This document shows, one piece after another, positions 8,811 through 17,416 of a stretch of DNA of 64,000 nt. The notes below the pieces were generated by a model. That model saw only the letters and a list, made by a program, of their open reading frames with translations, was not told the origin of the DNA and searched no databases. The stretch lies in contig JAEWQC010000189.1 of NCBI GenBank assembly GCA_023399355.1, positions 1-64,000 on the forward strand. The letters are read 5' to 3'. Position 1 is the stretch's first letter. Each line of letters starts with the position of its first letter. Made by a program: the position numbers and the translations under genes. The stretch is from Bacillota bacterium. Lineage in GTDB: Bacteria; Bacillota; Clostridia; Acetivibrionales; DTU013.

Positions 8811-9075
8811 TTTTCAACAAAAAAAGCCACCAACAGAAAAATTCCACACAAAAATGGGAATATCTTCATTGATAGCTTAAACAATCTACTACTACGATAT
8901 TATCAATTCGTACTTTTTCTGTCAACAAGGATTTTACATAACAACTCATCATAGCCCAAACTGTCTCTTTAAAAAAAAAGTAAAATTATACCTCGCCATT
9001 TACAAAAATTTGTTCTATACTTTATCTAGAATTGTTTAGTAATAATATATGTTATGTATAGTATTGGGGGAAATG

Positions 9076-10113
9076 ATGAATTCCAAAGAAATTTTTAAAA
9101 AAGCTGTTAAATTGGAAAAGACGGAACGTGTGCCCGTAATAATTCTGTCAGGGGGAGTATGGGCTTACAATGAACAGGGGAAATCTCTACAGGACTCATT
9201 TGATATGTCCCCTGAAGAATCTGCCGATTACCTTATAAATATGAACAAAAAGGTGAAATCAGATTTAATCTGGTGTGCAGACGGCTGTAATAATCTGGTG
9301 CTAAGGGCCTTAGGTGCTGAGACAGCGTTCTCCATTCCAGGGAAATCCGCTGTAGCGAACCCATTTTTAAGTAGTCCTGGGGATGTTGACAAACTGTCTC
9401 TTGATAAAATAAAGAAAGACCCGGGGATTATTGCTATGCTTGAAAGCACAAAAATCCTGAAGAAAAAAACAGGCAGTCAAACCATGCTTGCAGTCAGTCA
9501 ATGGGGTCCGATTACATTAGCAAACATGATGCTGGGAACAACGGTATTTGAGAAGAAGCTGCGCAAAGACAGAGATAGTATCCTGTATCTGCTTGAGTTC
9601 GCAAAGGAAGTGGTGATAACCTATTGGAACCTCTTCCTTGATGCCGGTGTGGAGCATGTGTCCCAGGCAGAACCTGCCGCCTCCGGTGACCTGATTAGTC
9701 CGAGAATGTTTGAAGATCTGGTTCTTCCTTGTCTGAAATATACTAACGAAAAAATTGGAGACAAACCCTTTTCCAAAATGATTCATATCTGTGGCAACAC
9801 AACAAATTTTCTGGATGCTCTTCCTGATACAAAGGCAGATATGTTCTCAATGGACTATGGAGTAAGCTTAAAAATAGCACGAGAAATGCTGAATGGCAGG
9901 ATGGCCTTTGCCGGTAAAATGAATCCGTCAGAAGCATTGTTATCCGGCTCCACACAGAAGGTCCGGGAGGATTGCGAGGCCTGTATCAGTGATGCCGACT
10001 GGTCAAGAGGAGGATATATTATGATGCCCGGATGCGATCTTCCTCCAAATGTTCCCTTGGAGAACCTGGAAACAATGGTTCGGGTAGCGCACTCGCATAC
10101 TCAAACAACTTAA
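9076..10113 (+). CDS. UroD-family methylcobamide methyltransferase (MtbA/MtaA-like)
   Basis: The protein (345 residues) belongs to the uroporphyrinogen-decarboxylase superfamily branch that moves methyl groups from corrinoid proteins to thiols such as coenzyme M. It opens with KEIFKKAVKLEKTERVPVI. The likely zinc ligands are His237-X-Cys239 (in MIHICGNT) and Cys320 (MPGCDLPPNVP), the His-X-Cys-Xn-Cys pattern of MtaA/MtbA. ATG 9076 is preferred because GGGGG lies 5 nt upstream; earlier in-frame ATGs lack a usable SD. It is divergent from the MocR gene. The acceptor in this organism cannot be read from sequence; CoM, tetrahydrofolate or another thiol are possible. Confidence 0.82.
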   Translation: MNSKEIFKKAVKLEKTERVPVIILSGGVWAYNEQGKSLQDSFDMSPEESADYLINMNKKVKSDLIWCADGCNNLVLRALGAETAFSIPGKSAVANPFLSSPGDVDKLSLDKIKKDPGIIAMLESTKILKKKTGSQTMLAVSQWGPITLANMMLGTTVFEKKLRKDRDSILYLLEFAKEVVITYWNLFLDAGVEHVSQAEPAASGDLISPRMFEDLVLPCLKYTNEKIGDKPFSKMIHICGNTTNFLDALPDTKADMFSMDYGVSLKIAREMLNGRMAFAGKMNPSEALLSGSTQKVREDCEACISDADWSRGGYIMMPGCDLPPNVPLENLETMVRVAHSHTQTT

Positions 10114-10187
10114 TGGGCAAACACTATAATTACAACACCGGAAAGAAAGGATCCTATAATATGAATCCTATTCATAAGCTGTCTTTA

Positions 10188-11156
10188 TCAGCATTTCTCA
10201 TAATCAAGCTTTTGATCGGGAAAACAATAATTCCATTTTTCCAGTAAATCCTCTTCAAAATCCTCCTTGTTTTTACCTATGAGGACAACTTCAAAAATAT
10301 TTGCTTTGAAATCTTCAAAATCAAGCTTATCTATCCTTATGTAATCTCCTACACAATCTGCATGTGCCGGCTCACCTTCCGGTGTCAGGAAAAAGCCCTT
10401 GAAACGCAGTACCCGCTCCGACATTTCCATAGCAAATTCCTTCATTTTTTTCAAATCGTATTTTCCCTTCAATTGAAGAACATATGTGGCCGGCCTGTTC
10501 CGGATAGTATTACTGGATTCTTCCTCCAGCACGCCGTCCGGACTTATTTTGTCCTCCAGCAATTCAGCCGGAACCTGCCCGAACGTCGTATCATAAACAT
10601 ACGCCTCTTGATTAAGCTCGTTCAGCTTGTTATGTAATTCCAATATGCACTCTTCAGATACTTCATCGATTTTATTCAGGATCAGCAACGAGCTTTTCTT
10701 CACCTGATTGACTGTCGGCACAAATAGTTCACAGCATTCCAAAAAGTGCCGGGCATCAACCAGACAGACGGATCCCTTGTATTCATACCGGCGGTTGATT
10801 TCGGGCCTTCTTTCCAATAAAACGGTCAATTGGCCCAGTAATTGTTTCATGCTGGACGGGTCCGCCATTCCGGAGGCTTCAATAAGAAGCACCTCGACCG
10901 GTTGCTCCAAAAAAGCAACCAGGGTTTTTACAAATCCGCCCTTCAGGCAAGCACAGAAAATCGAGCCATTGTTGATTTCAACCATCGTCACATCTTCTCT
11001 TTGAAGGATCTTTCCGTCAATTCCCACACTTCCGAATTCATTAACAATCACACCGACTTTCTTATCAGCACTCTGTTCCAGCAATTGCTTTAGAAAAGTG
11101 GTCTTGCCCGAACCCAGGAAGCCCGAGATCAAATATAAATCTATGATTGTTTTCAT
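10188..11156 (-). CDS. CobW/G3E-family P-loop GTPase
   Basis: CobW-type GTPases deliver metals or help load metallocofactors. Residues 8-18 are the Walker A motif (ISGFLGSGKTT). It also has VGVIVNEFG, the cysteine-bearing IFCACLKGGF (a variant of the CXCC metal site), VEVLLIEASGMADPS (Walker B) and ILNKIDEV (NKXD). The C-terminal CobW_C domain covers about 220-322. An SD GGAGTGG precedes ATG 11156, 18 nt after the lipoyl-like gene. Its position beside corrinoid methyltransferases suggests cobalt or corrinoid handling; this is inference. Confidence 0.85.
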   Translation of the reverse strand: MKTIIDLYLISGFLGSGKTTFLKQLLEQSADKKVGVIVNEFGSVGIDGKILQREDVTMVEINNGSIFCACLKGGFVKTLVAFLEQPVEVLLIEASGMADPSSMKQLLGQLTVLLERRPEINRRYEYKGSVCLVDARHFLECCELFVPTVNQVKKSSLLILNKIDEVSEECILELHNKLNELNQEAYVYDTTFGQVPAELLEDKISPDGVLEEESSNTIRNRPATYVLQLKGKYDLKKMKEFAMEMSERVLRFKGFFLTPEGEPAHADCVGDYIRIDKLDFEDFKANIFEVVLIGKNKEDFEEDLLEKWNYCFPDQKLDYEKC

Positions 11157-11174
11157 TCAGCCACCACTCCTTGC

Positions 11175-11483
11175 TTATGGGAGTTTTTCTATGTATCCCA
11201 ATATGGTACCTGCCGTAAAATCATCGTCCATATCTACACACTGTTCTATTAGCGTCCCCTTACACGGAGCAGTCAGTTCAACAGCTTTAAGCCGGACCTC
11301 CCCTTCGCATATCACCTCGCCCTGTTCAACCCTCTCTCCGATATCCTTAAGCCAGACAAGAATTTTTCCCTTCTTATTCTGTAATTTTACGGGGACGTTC
11401 TGGCAGGGACACGGATGATCCAAATCCTTTATCGGCATAACAACATCCGGAGCAATAATGGTTACTTTACTATTTTCCTGCAT
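11175..11483 (-). CDS. Small lipoyl/biotinyl-like domain protein
   Basis: The 102-residue protein has the hammerhead fold pattern of biotin/lipoyl carrier domains. It contains ILVWLKDIGERVEQGEVICEG, then RLKAVELTAPCKGTL, then FTAGTILGYIE. A lysine lies near the usual hairpin turn (RLKAVEL), but the classic EAMKM or ETDKA motif is changed, so covalent modification is uncertain. N-terminal cysteines (HPCPCQNVP) are unusual. I chose ATG 11483, which has GGAGTGAGAG just upstream. The frame overlaps the end of the preceding 49-codon gene by 14 nt and is followed by the CobW gene, suggesting one operon. The substrate is unknown. Confidence 0.75.
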   Translation of the reverse strand: MQENSKVTIIAPDVVMPIKDLDHPCPCQNVPVKLQNKKGKILVWLKDIGERVEQGEVICEGEVRLKAVELTAPCKGTLIEQCVDMDDDFTAGTILGYIEKLP

Positions 11484-11619
11484 CTCTCTCACTCCTGTTT
11501 CCCGATGAAATGGACATGGTTTTTTTACATTCATTTTTTCTTAAAATCTGAATACATCGCTCCATCAGCATAGGATATATTTCGTCTTTTTCTTCGGCAA
11601 AATATATTTGACCTGCCAT
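11470..11619 (-). CDS. 49-residue protein of unknown function heading the lipoyl-like/CobW operon
   Basis: The frame reads MAGQIYFAEEKDEIYPMLME and continues to DAGK, with two cysteines near the middle. AGGGAGGAGG lies 6 nt before ATG 11619, one of the strongest ribosome binding sites in the window; an ATG two codons earlier is too close to it. It ends with TAG immediately followed by TAA and overlaps the next gene by 14 nt, consistent with translational coupling. I recognise no family. It could be a small structural subunit or a leader peptide that loads ribosomes for the lipoyl-like gene. Confidence 0.6.
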   Translation of the reverse strand: MAGQIYFAEEKDEIYPMLMERCIQILRKNECKKTMSISSGNRSERDAGK

Positions 11620-11693
11620 AATCATCCTCCTCCCTAATTATTTCACAAATCAAAAACCGATAAATATTCAGTTTTGCACAAATCATTATTAGG

Positions 11694-11715
11694 AATCATG
11701 CCGGACCGATGGCAT
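11694..11715. promoter_or_regulatory. 22-bp conserved element, copy 1 (ATGCC-N8-GGCAT)
   Basis: An imperfect palindrome with half-sites ATGCC and GGCAT and core GGACCGAT lies 75 bp upstream of the 49-codon gene. It is identical over 22 bp to positions 12649-12670, in the same orientation on the window. Two exact copies upstream of two transcription units in one metabolic island suggest a binding site for a shared regulator. Confidence 0.6.
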
Positions 11716-11826
11716 AATGACAATAAAAAATGTTAGATAAAATTTTAAATTTTGGCAGAGTACCTGCCGACAGTTTTAGTGTATCATCGGCATAATTGGC
11801 TGTCAATAATATATTTACTGCTGTAA

Positions 11827-12465
11827 TCACTCCTCAAAAATGCCGGCAAGATAAATTCCAATAACATTTTTCTGTGGTATTATCACAGAATCGTCATGCA
11901 GTTCCATGCCATATTCCGATAATTTCATCAACTGAAACAAATCCTTTGTACTCTCCAGCGGCATTCCATGATATCCGGGAGCTAAAGATTCCGAGACAAC
12001 AATTCTACCTTGCATCCGATCTTTGTAAAAATCCTTCTTTGCCTCATTCGCGAGTATGGCTTTCAGACTTTTCCATCCGGCATCGACATAGGCACTCAGC
12101 CAGCTATCCGCATAGTACATCTGTAATGTACTCAATTCCAGCCTTTCAAACTGTAATGTTTCGGTAAAAACCGCATACATATACCCTCCAATGACATTCG
12201 AAAGACCCAGCTTCTTTAAGCCCTCACAATGTACCGTTTTCTCTCCGATCCTGAAGAAATTTTCTTTGATGCATTCTACATCAAATGGTGATATCAGGAT
12301 ATTGATCTTACATTCTCCGCAAATTCTCTTCCGGGCCTCCAAAGAGTTCTCCAATATCCTTTTCCCACGAACCGTATCCTTTTGTATTGTACAAAGTTCA
12401 ATAAAGCTGTTAAGACATTCTTCAAAAATTTCATTTGCCGCTAATTCAATAAGTCTGTTCTTCAT
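11827..12465 (-). CDS. Protein resembling the AdoMet-binding reactivation domain of methionine synthase
   Basis: The 212-residue protein looks like the C-terminal activation domain of MetH without the rest of the enzyme. The signature is the segment from RIVVSESLAPGYHGMP, matching the R-X-SPGY-X-X-X-P AdoMet-binding loop, then LMKLSEYGMELHDDSVIIPQKNVIGIY. An upstream helical part includes FERLELSTLQMYYADSWLSAYVDAGW. In MetH this domain uses AdoMet and reduced flavodoxin to remethylate oxidised cobalamin. A stand-alone copy in a corrinoid methyltransferase island points to corrinoid rescue or AdoMet sensing. It is divergent from the UroD-thioredoxin gene. The family call is fairly firm; the function is inference. 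Confidence 0.72.
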   Translation of the reverse strand: MKNRLIELAANEIFEECLNSFIELCTIQKDTVRGKRILENSLEARKRICGECKINILISPFDVECIKENFFRIGEKTVHCEGLKKLGLSNVIGGYMYAVFTETLQFERLELSTLQMYYADSWLSAYVDAGWKSLKAILANEAKKDFYKDRMQGRIVVSESLAPGYHGMPLESTKDLFQLMKLSEYGMELHDDSVIIPQKNVIGIYLAGIFEE

Positions 12466-12648
12466 CTCACCAACCTGCCTTACTTTGTATTGTATATGAC
12501 AGTTCCCGGAACTCTGCTTTATTGTGACTAAGTATATGTGATTCCGGTTTTTGATGTCAAGCAGTAACTGTCACCTATAAATAAAATAAAATTGAACCTC
12601 TGCATACGGTCCATTCAGTAGTAAAATCTATTCAATCGTTAAAGTGAA

Positions 12649-12670
12649 AATCATGCCGGACCGATGGCAT
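12649..12670. promoter_or_regulatory. 22-bp conserved element, copy 2
   Basis: Identical to the element at 11694-11715. It sits in the divergent promoter region between the MetH-activation-like gene and the UroD-thioredoxin gene, 64 bp before the latter's ATG. Confidence 0.6.
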
Positions 12671-12733
12671 TCGCAGACGATAGGCTGATTTGTTCCAATA
12701 TTTATTCAAGTGCTATTATTGGAGGTTGCTACT

Positions 12734-14092
12734 ATGGGAAAGGAACTGATATTCAAAACACTAAGGCATGAAAAGACGGACCGTGTGCCATGGATCCCGT
12801 TTGCCGGAGTTCATGCGGGAAAATTGAAGGGATATTCGGGAAAAGAAATTCTGCTTGATGGAGATAAGTTGTATTCTTCATTGATGGAGGTTCATAAACT
12901 ATATACACCGGATGGTATGCCGATCGTATTTGATTTGCAACTGGAAGCTGAAACACTCGGGTGTGAATTACTTTGGGCCGAATACAATCCGCCGTCCGTC
13001 TGCAAGCATCCTTACAGTGCAGCAGACAGCGGCTTTCCTACCGATGAGTTGATCCCCAAAAAAGAGGATGGCCGAATTCCTATGGTGCTGGACACCATGA
13101 AACGCGTCAAAGCATCCATCGGCAGCGATACTGCACTTTATGGCTTGCTCTGCGGGCCGCTGACTCTTGCTACACATCTTCGCGGCAGCCAGTTCTTTAA
13201 GGATATGTTCTCGAATCCGGAATTGGTGGAGAACTTTATGAAATTTTGTACCAAGGTTGCCATGCGGATGTCAGAATACTATATTGAAGCAGGTATGGAT
13301 GTAATAGCGGTTGTTGATCCTTTGGTCAGCCAGGTTTCTCCGAAGTTTTTCTCCAAGATGCTGGGTTCCCATTTCAAGGAGCTTTTTGCCTTCCTGAGAG
13401 ACAGAAACTGTCCTTCCTCCTTCTTTGTATGCGGAGATGCGACAAAACAGATGCGCGTAATGTGCGAGACCTATCCCGACTCCATCCATGTCGATGAAAA
13501 TGTAGTATTATGCAATGCAAAAAAAGTCACCGACGAATTCAATATCGCTTTGGGCGGAAATATTCCATTAACCACCACTATGTTGTTCGGCAATCAGCAG
13601 GATAATATGAAGTGTGTTATTGATGAGTTGGACAGTATTGAAGACCACACCAATCTGCTATTAAGCCCCGGCTGCGACATGCCTTACGACGTTCCGATAG
13701 AAAATACGATAGCAGTAGTTCAGGCTGCTCTTCGTACCAATGATGCGCGGGAAATGGTTAAAAATTATACCGCAGTCGAAGAGAATCTGGACAGTATTGT
13801 CATCCCTGATTATGCAAATTTGGACAAGGTACTGATCGAATTATTCACGCTCGATCCCGACCAATGTGCGGCTTGCACCTATATGGTCAATAGTGTCGTT
13901 GATATTTTTGATGAAATCAAGGATAAAGCAAATTATGTGGTATACAGATATAACAAAAGAGACGATATTGCAAGGACCAGGAAGATGGGTCTTACCAACC
14001 TGCCGACAATGGTTATTAATGGAGAGCCGAAATTTGTCTCTATCATTCCAAGCAAGCAGGAATTGATTGATGCCATCAACGAAGCGAAATGA
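12734..14092 (+). CDS. UroD-family methyltransferase fused to a C-terminal thioredoxin-like domain
   Basis: Residues 1 to about 350 are a UroD/MtbA-like barrel (ELIFKTLRHEKTDRVPWIPFAG, LCGPLTLATHL). Of the zinc pattern, Cys233 (SFFVCGDAT) and Cys314 (SPGCDMPYDVP) are present, but the usual His two residues before the first Cys is Phe. Residues about 365-452 add a thioredoxin-fold domain with CAAC at about 378-381 and the cis-proline region LTNLPTMVINGEP. The whole is 452 residues, against about 340 for MtbA. ATG 12734 has GGAGG 8 nt upstream. The thioredoxin domain suggests a redox-active thiol as methyl acceptor or partner; this is inference. Confidence 0.82.
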   Translation: MGKELIFKTLRHEKTDRVPWIPFAGVHAGKLKGYSGKEILLDGDKLYSSLMEVHKLYTPDGMPIVFDLQLEAETLGCELLWAEYNPPSVCKHPYSAADSGFPTDELIPKKEDGRIPMVLDTMKRVKASIGSDTALYGLLCGPLTLATHLRGSQFFKDMFSNPELVENFMKFCTKVAMRMSEYYIEAGMDVIAVVDPLVSQVSPKFFSKMLGSHFKELFAFLRDRNCPSSFFVCGDATKQMRVMCETYPDSIHVDENVVLCNAKKVTDEFNIALGGNIPLTTTMLFGNQQDNMKCVIDELDSIEDHTNLLLSPGCDMPYDVPIENTIAVVQAALRTNDAREMVKNYTAVEENLDSIVIPDYANLDKVLIELFTLDPDQCAACTYMVNSVVDIFDEIKDKANYVVYRYNKRDDIARTRKMGLTNLPTMVINGEPKFVSIIPSKQELIDAINEAK

Positions 14093-14115
14093 TGAATTCA
14101 CTTAAGTCTGGACCG

Positions 14116-14150
14116 TTTGATGCCAGTGTCCTCAGGGCACTGGCATCAAA
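14116..14150 (+). terminator. Hairpin terminator after the UroD-thioredoxin gene
   Basis: A perfect 13-bp stem (14116-14128 with 14138-14150) has a 9-nt loop. The tail TAATATTCTC is only weakly T-rich, so it may be a processing hairpin. Confidence 0.55.
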
Positions 14151-14215
14151 TAATATTCTCTCCGCTTCTGTATACACCATATATATGCAGAAAAGCAGGC
14201 TGTATTGGGAGTGAT

Positions 14216-15484
14216 ATGACAATGGCTATACTTTGTTCCGATTTATACAATATACAGGGGTTAGAAGGTCTAATACAAATAGCCGGTCATGGGGGCAATC
14301 ACCGAGAAATAAAATGGGTATGCAAACTTGACAGTATGGAAATATCCAATAAGGTATCAGATGTTGCGCAAAATGGTGACCTTATTTTTGTTTTGGGAAG
14401 TAATCTTATTCAGGATAAAAAGAGCATCTCTCAATGTATTGAAGAGGCAAACAGGTATCATGCGGCGGGACTGATTATGTGTTATGAAGCACAACATGTT
14501 GAAATGATAACCTGCGAGGCTGCGGAGCTTTCGGAACAACTGCAGTTTCCATTATTTGAACTTGATATTGATAAGGAAGCCGAGAAAAAGACATTGAAAG
14601 AAATATGCAGAGCCATTGTCGTGGATAGCCTGAATGATACTCCGGGGAAAAACATTCTGGAATCCGTCTTGATGAATGAGAAGCTGGAAAGTGAATATTC
14701 TGAGGAACGTTTCAGATCATACGGAATTAATATCAACAGCATGAATCAGATCGGAATATTTAAATTTATAGGCTTTGATGATACCACAAAAGAGAAATAT
14801 CAAGAAGATGATAAAATTTCCAAACAAATTGTTCATGAGCTTAATGATTCGATACAGAATGTGTTTGTATCGAATTGTCCTCCCAGGAATGTAATGACCG
14901 TTATAAAAAATGACTGCGTAGTTTTCTTAACGGTTGGCTTTACCGATAACGATGAAATCGCTGATATTATCTTTAAAATTTATAAAGAATTGAAAGTACG
15001 GATACCGGGAGCAAATATAAGCTTTGGTCTTGGTTGCGCCTATTCAGGGATATCCGGAGTTTGCAGGAGTTACCATGAAGCCAGGCAAATGATGAAACTT
15101 AAGAAAATTGAAGGGCTTCATTGTATTTCCTCCTCTCTCAAACATCTGGAAGTATATTTGTTCCTGGTCGGTGTAAAGGAACAAATGTTATTGGAAAATT
15201 ATACAGCAAAAGTAATTGGTCCATTGTTAGCACACGACAAACTCAATCAAGCCGAACTTACAGATACACTGGACATGTATCTCAATGAAAATGCAAATAC
15301 CGCCAACGCTTCAGATAAGCTCTTCATACACAAAAACACCTTGAAATACCGGCTTAAAAAAATTGAGAACCTTCTGAATGTGGACCTTCATTCCCTGGAG
15401 GATTGTCTTCGATTGCTCCTTGCAATAAAAGCACATAAAGTACTGAAAATGCCGTTGGAAGAACAAGATGAAGATTTGGAGTAA
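14216..15484 (+). CDS. PucR/CdaR-family transcriptional regulator
   Basis: The 422-residue protein has an N-terminal PucR sensory domain (GGNHREIKWVCKLDSMEISNK, GDLIFVLGS, AAGLIMCYE). A GGDEF-like middle region precedes the C-terminal PucR-type helix-turn-helix (LDMYLNENANTANASDKLFIHKNTLKYRLKKIENLL). Family members usually activate nitrogen or purine compound degradation. ATG 14216 follows GGGAGTGAT; an earlier in-frame ATG has no SD. Its place between the UroD-thioredoxin gene and the APC permease makes these likely targets; the effector is unknown. Confidence 0.85.
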   Translation: MTMAILCSDLYNIQGLEGLIQIAGHGGNHREIKWVCKLDSMEISNKVSDVAQNGDLIFVLGSNLIQDKKSISQCIEEANRYHAAGLIMCYEAQHVEMITCEAAELSEQLQFPLFELDIDKEAEKKTLKEICRAIVVDSLNDTPGKNILESVLMNEKLESEYSEERFRSYGININSMNQIGIFKFIGFDDTTKEKYQEDDKISKQIVHELNDSIQNVFVSNCPPRNVMTVIKNDCVVFLTVGFTDNDEIADIIFKIYKELKVRIPGANISFGLGCAYSGISGVCRSYHEARQMMKLKKIEGLHCISSSLKHLEVYLFLVGVKEQMLLENYTAKVIGPLLAHDKLNQAELTDTLDMYLNENANTANASDKLFIHKNTLKYRLKKIENLLNVDLHSLEDCLRLLLAIKAHKVLKMPLEEQDEDLE

Positions 15485-15504
15485 CCCGGCCGTATCATTT
15501 TTTT

Positions 15505-15537
15505 ACTCACCCCCCGGCATTGAACCGGAGGGTGAGT
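15505..15537. terminator. Bidirectional terminator between pucR-like gene and permease
   Basis: The stem ACTCACCCC-CCGG pairs with CCGG-A-GGGTGAGT, with A/T-rich flanks on both sides. It lies between two convergent genes. Confidence 0.75.
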
Positions 15538-15569
15538 ATTTTAATGTTTTCCTGTTTTCTTCGTTGTTA

Positions 15570-17006
15570 TTAAACCTTGTCCGGTAAAAACCTGTCATAA
15601 GTTTCCTGGGTGTTCTTCCTTATTTCAGATGCAATCTCGGGCTTTCTATGATTTACAATTGCGTACCACAACCCTCCCAGAATACACCATGCCACAAACA
15701 GGACCGGGAAGATGTTATACGGGAAAGCCGGTTGAGGATAAACGCTTCCAACCACAGCAACAAGAAGTATGACTAGGGTTATGGCTGCGAGAACCACGTG
15801 GACCGGGCGTAATTTATTCAGACGATAAAGGTAAATAGGTGCCGCAACGACGATTAGTATGTAACTCAGGAGAAATCCGTATGTTGCCAGCGTTGCCATC
15901 CAGTTGAATACATCGAACAATTTGTTCCCAAAGCACAGGAGTATGCCCGTAGGAAGGAAAGCCAGTATGGATATGAGTGTTACAGCCGTGTGCGGAGTAT
16001 CATTACTTTCATGAGCAACTCCTATTGAAGCGTGAAACAGTTTATGCCTCGCCATGGAAAACAGTACCCTCGCTCCTGCATTAACGGATGCATTCACACA
16101 AGCCCAGAAACTGATAATCGCACCTAAGGTAAGAATAATTGTCAGGAAACCCATCCCATTCCCCTGAGCGATGGTAATCAGCGGCGCTTCCGCTTCATTC
16201 AGCTTGACCGCACTGCCTATAAAGCCCTGAACCTCCACATATGCCATTAAGATAAAGAACAATCCTACTGACAATCCGCTGATGATAACAGCCTTTGGTA
16301 TGGTCTTTAGCGGGTTCTTGGCTTCTTCTCCCAGTGCGGTGGAGCTTTCGAAGCCCACATAACAGAAGACTGCAAGAACCAACCCGGCTTTAATACTGCT
16401 GAAGGATACTCCTTTCAGTTTAAGCTGTGTCATGTCAAAATTAATGCCATGTCTGATCAGGAATACGATCGCTAAAAGCAAAATGAAAAATACCGAGATA
16501 GCCTCAAACGTAAGCATCATTTTTGCTGACAGTTTAATGTCTTTACTGGCTATAAACCAGGATGAAGCTACTCCGATCAATACAAGAATAGCACCTGGTA
16601 TCTGGAATCCAATTGATTCCAGCAGAACGTTTATATAGTTGGCAAAACCGCAAACAACCGCACTTGCTGTCAATGTATAGGCTAAAAGCAACCCCCATCC
16701 GGTTATCGTCCCGATCAAAGGGCCAAGTTCTTTGGATGTGTAGGTGTATAACGCACCGGTAGATGCGGACCTGCTGCCAAAATGACTTATATTGTACCCT
16801 ATCAGCACAATGGCAATTGTGGAAAGGATAAATGTAAACCATGACCCATTCCCTGAAACTGCAAAAACCGCTGGTATAAATAATGCCGGCGATGCACTCG
16901 GCGCAATGTTTGCTATAGACTGCGCAATAACCTCTGGAAACGGAAGACAATTCGCCCTGAGTCCAGATTCACTTTTCATTCTTTTCTTACTTTGCACTGC
17001 TTCCAT
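15570..17006 (-). CDS. APC-superfamily amino acid/amine permease
   Basis: A 478-residue integral membrane protein with about 12 hydrophobic segments. The N-terminal part has the APC features FPEVIAQSIANIAPSASPALFIP and, later, GFESSTALGEEAKNPLKTIPKAV, which is diagnostic of APC amino-acid and amine transporters. Located at the edge of the methylamine island, it may import methylamine, a methylated amine or the lysine needed for Pyl synthesis; the sequence does not decide. A terminator-like hairpin lies in its leader. Confidence 0.85.
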   Translation of the reverse strand: MEAVQSKKRMKSESGLRANCLPFPEVIAQSIANIAPSASPALFIPAVFAVSGNGSWFTFILSTIAIVLIGYNISHFGSRSASTGALYTYTSKELGPLIGTITGWGLLLAYTLTASAVVCGFANYINVLLESIGFQIPGAILVLIGVASSWFIASKDIKLSAKMMLTFEAISVFFILLLAIVFLIRHGINFDMTQLKLKGVSFSSIKAGLVLAVFCYVGFESSTALGEEAKNPLKTIPKAVIISGLSVGLFFILMAYVEVQGFIGSAVKLNEAEAPLITIAQGNGMGFLTIILTLGAIISFWACVNASVNAGARVLFSMARHKLFHASIGVAHESNDTPHTAVTLISILAFLPTGILLCFGNKLFDVFNWMATLATYGFLLSYILIVVAAPIYLYRLNKLRPVHVVLAAITLVILLVAVVGSVYPQPAFPYNIFPVLFVAWCILGGLWYAIVNHRKPEIASEIRKNTQETYDRFLPDKV

Positions 17007-17416
17007 AATGATCCCCCTTATCCTCTATTATGTAATCTTTTTACGAACTCCAAACACCTTCGGGTGCTGTGAGTATTCAGAATAAAAATAAATAAAAAAG
17101 CCATCCAAAACGGCAATTAACGTTTCGAAAGGCTTCACGGCCAAATACAAAAATGCGCTGCAGGGCACATATTGCATATCTGTTATTTAATTTTATCCCG
17201 ATGTATTTCACTAATATGCAGAATGGTTTTGCAATTCCTGCAAATACGAATTACATTTAATAAAAAGATAATAGCATACAATACCAAATGCGTATATGTG
17301 TTCACATCACAATCTTTTTTGTCCGCGCAGGACAAAGAAGGCGCTATGTGCAATATTGATTACATTCAGTTGCATATTTTATTGATGTTGTGCAATAGTC
17401 TTGGGGCTGAAAATGC
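17007..17416. other. 410-bp A/T-rich leader region upstream of the permease
   Basis: No gene is seen. It contains the hairpin described at 17094-17135 and a small CACC-TTCG-GGTG hairpin at about 17055-17066, both in the probable 5' leader of the APC permease gene. I recognise no known riboswitch. Confidence 0.4.
17094..17135 (-). terminator. Intrinsic terminator in the permease leader (possible attenuator)
   Basis: On the minus strand AAGCC...AAACG pairs with CGTTT...GGCTT and is followed by TTTTTTATTTATTTTT. It stands about 90 bp before the permease ATG on the same strand, so it would stop transcripts before the gene unless it is overridden. Confidence 0.6.

Noticed and set aside
11694..11715. 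Sigma-54 promoter
   Set aside because: The element does not give GG and GC with the required 10-nt spacing on either strand.
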